A DNA stretch of 5,604 bases from DASQLQ01 sp035629935. Its GTDB lineage: Bacteria; Actinomycetota; CADDZG01; WHSQ01. The position numbers and the translations under genes were made by a program. Below, in pieces: positions 5,192 to 5,604 of this stretch. A model generated the notes under the pieces. That model had not been told where the DNA came from, did no database searches, and saw only the letters and a program-made list of their open reading frames with translations. Where the stretch lies: contig DASQLQ010000134.1 in NCBI GenBank assembly GCA_035629935.1, positions 1-5,604 of the forward strand, given 5' to 3'. Within the stretch, counting starts at the first letter, position 1; each line of letters starts with the position of its first letter.

Positions 5192-5604
5192 ATGAAGCAG
5201 GATCCGGGGTACCTGGCGGAAGCGTTCTATGACGCCCTTAACAGAGGCGCCCTGGACGAGGCATTGGAGCTTTTCTCCACGGATTGCGATTTCCACGAGC
5301 CGGTACGAGGAAAGATCGACTTCGGTCAGTTCCGCGACAATCTCATCGGACTCCAGGCAGCATTCCCGGACGCGAAGGTGATCATCGAGTCATCGATTAT
5401 CAGCGGTACCACGGCTGCGGTTGAAGCAACCTTCGCCGGTTGGCACACCGGCCCCCTTGTCGGCCCGGTCGCCGAGTTCGCTGCGACCAACAAACACCTC
5501 GAGATGAGGTTCTCCGTGTTCATTGAGACTGCAGACGGCAAGATCGTGGCGCACCGGACCTACTTCAATCAACTCGATCTCGTTTACCAACTGAACCTGT
5601 TCGG
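5192..5604 (+). CDS. SnoaL-like / ester cyclase-type NTF2-fold protein (3' end outside window)
   Basis: The frame stays open from ATG 5192 to the window edge, giving 137 full codons plus two bases. The family usually has about 130-150 residues, so it is nearly complete. An N-terminal helix pair with FYDALNRGALDEALELF (12-28) leads to DCDFHEP (31-37). Next come LQAAFPDAKVIIES (54-67), FAGWHTGPLVGP (81-92), EFAATNKHLEMR (95-106), DGKIVAHRTYFNQLDL (115-130) and YQLNLF at the edge. This order is that of SnoaL-like polyketide cyclase/ester cyclase proteins (PF07366), which form a small cytosolic alpha+beta barrel. Many members act on unknown substrates, so cyclase activity should not be assumed. 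At residue 126 there is Asn where relatives commonly have Asp ('YFD'). No biosynthetic cluster surrounds it. The start is well supported by GGGAG. Confidence 0.82.
   Translation, partial: MKQDPGYLAEAFYDALNRGALDEALELFSTDCDFHEPVRGKIDFGQFRDNLIGLQAAFPDAKVIIESSIISGTTAAVEATFAGWHTGPLVGPVAEFAATNKHLEMRFSVFIETADGKIVAHRTYFNQLDLVYQLNLF

Noticed and set aside
1..5604. Search for mobile elements, CRISPR repeats, defence or toxin-antitoxin genes
   Set aside because: There is no transposase or integrase protein, no regularly spaced repeats, no terminal inverted repeats with target duplication, and no small toxin-like gene pair. The genes look like chromosomal housekeeping or envelope genes.

Overview
The window reads as an ordinary chromosomal stretch of a high-GC bacterium, most likely an actinomycetote. 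Clues are the GC-rich third codon positions, frequent GTG/TTG-type starts, a sucrase/ferredoxin-like protein, a GT87-type membrane glycosyltransferase of a kind common in actinobacteria, and stand-alone amidotransferase and DoxX proteins. This placement is inference from style and gene content; no marker gene is present. I see no mobile element, tRNA, rRNA or CRISPR array.

Layout. (1) Bases 1-603 (+) hold the C-terminal 200 residues of a JmjC/cupin_4-type protein whose catalytic core is mostly cut off by the window edge. (2) Bases 593-1492 (+) hold a sucrase/ferredoxin-like protein that probably starts at a TTG overlapping the previous gene by 11 bases, so the two are likely co-translated. 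(3) Bases 1489-1851 (-) hold a small DoxX-like four-helix membrane protein, convergent with gene 2; the two stop codons share the palindrome CTAG. (4) A 61-base divergent spacer with an inverted repeat leads into 1913-2539 (+), an exported protein of unknown family with four cysteines. (5) A GT87-type polytopic glycosyltransferase (about 2500-3699, +) overlaps its 3' end. (6) On the minus strand, a class I glutamine amidotransferase (4323-5018) is followed after one base by a second exported four-cysteine protein (3683-4321). The latter runs convergently into the GT87 gene with a 17-base overlap that contains a small hairpin. (7) A 173-base divergent spacer with several inverted and direct near-repeats separates the amidotransferase from (8) a SnoaL-like/ester-cyclase-type NTF2-fold protein (5192 onward, +) that runs off the right edge.

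Possible functional links. The JmjC protein and the 2Fe-2S thioredoxin-like protein form one plausible oxygenase/redox pair. The exported protein plus GT87 enzyme form a plausible envelope pair. The amidotransferase and second exported protein form a third unit. None of these amounts to a demonstrable new system. The most follow-up-worthy points are the oxygenase/Fe-S coupling, the two unrecognised exported proteins around the GT87 gene, and the very compact convergent gene ends. All intergenic space is under 175 bases.
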